Source of the DNA: Methyloprofundus sp.
GTDB lineage: Bacteria > Pseudomonadota > Gammaproteobacteria > Methylococcales > Methylomonadaceae
NCBI GenBank assembly: GCA_030636485.1
Contig: DAOVWV010000101.1
Span: 1-6,453 of the forward strand
DNA: 6,453 nucleotides
Reading direction: 5' to 3'
Shown here: piece after piece, positions 6,376 to 6,453 of the stretch
How positions within the stretch are numbered: the stretch's first letter is position 1
Layout: the number at the start of each line of letters is the position of its first letter
Translations under genes and position numbers: made by a program
Notes under the pieces: generated by a model
What the model was told of the DNA's origin: nothing
The model's database searches: none
Seen by the model: only the letters and a program-made list of their open reading frames with translations

Positions 6376-6404
6376 ACTATACCTTTAAATACAAACAGGA
6401 ACAA
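6376..6404 (-). promoter_or_regulatory. sigma-70 promoter for the riboswitch-porin transcript
   Basis: TTGTTC (6404-6399) and TATAGT (6381-6376) are separated by exactly 17 bp. The -10 box matches five of six consensus bases, the -35 box three of six. Transcription would begin near 6370, a few bases before the P1 helix of the riboswitch, exactly where a start is expected. Confidence 0.6.
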
Positions 6405-6453
6405 GTCTTATTCGCATTTTTGAGCTGCAAAGGGCGGCAGGGTACGGTTACCC

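Noticed and set aside
6405..6453. Right edge with a GGGTA/TACCC inverted repeat (6440-6453) and short open frames on both strands.
   Set aside because: Too little sequence remains to tell a hairpin from the edge of a neighbouring gene; no product can be recognised.

Overview
The window looks like chromosomal DNA of a moderately AT-rich gammaproteobacterium. It carries lipid A synthesis (lpxD), the leuB-asd-fimV gene order known from Pseudomonas and related gammaproteobacteria, an outer-membrane porin and a Gram-negative style cobalamin riboswitch. A methanotroph-like or related lineage is possible from the protein flavour, but this is a guess and the sequence does not settle it.

Left part (1-1669, + strand): the window opens inside lpxD, of which only the last 114 residues are present. 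Ten bases after its stop begins a piece of leuB that lacks about three quarters of the gene. This 5'-truncated remnant runs to its normal stop two bases before an intact asd gene (aspartate-semialdehyde dehydrogenase). lpxD therefore sits where the front of leuB should be, which marks a deletion or rearrangement junction, or an assembly join.

Middle (1670-4648, + strand): fimV encodes a large peptidoglycan-binding polar hub / type IV pilus assembly protein. Its start is best placed at a GTG at 1740 behind a perfect AAGGAG. Its very acidic cytoplasmic part contains an exact-length tandem duplication of 56 residues and a second, shorter repeat. A hairpin with a T-run follows the gene, inside a roughly 48-bp inverted-repeat element.

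Right part (4649-6453, - strand): a convergent gene encodes an OprD-like outer-membrane porin. Upstream of it lies a complete cobalamin (AdoCbl) riboswitch on the same strand, preceded by a good sigma-70 promoter and followed by an unusually long, structured 199-nt leader. The porin is therefore very probably repressed by vitamin B12, suggesting a role in uptake of a corrinoid, a corrinoid precursor or cobalt. This is the most interesting feature of the window. No CRISPR array, insertion sequence, tRNA, rRNA or defence system is visible.
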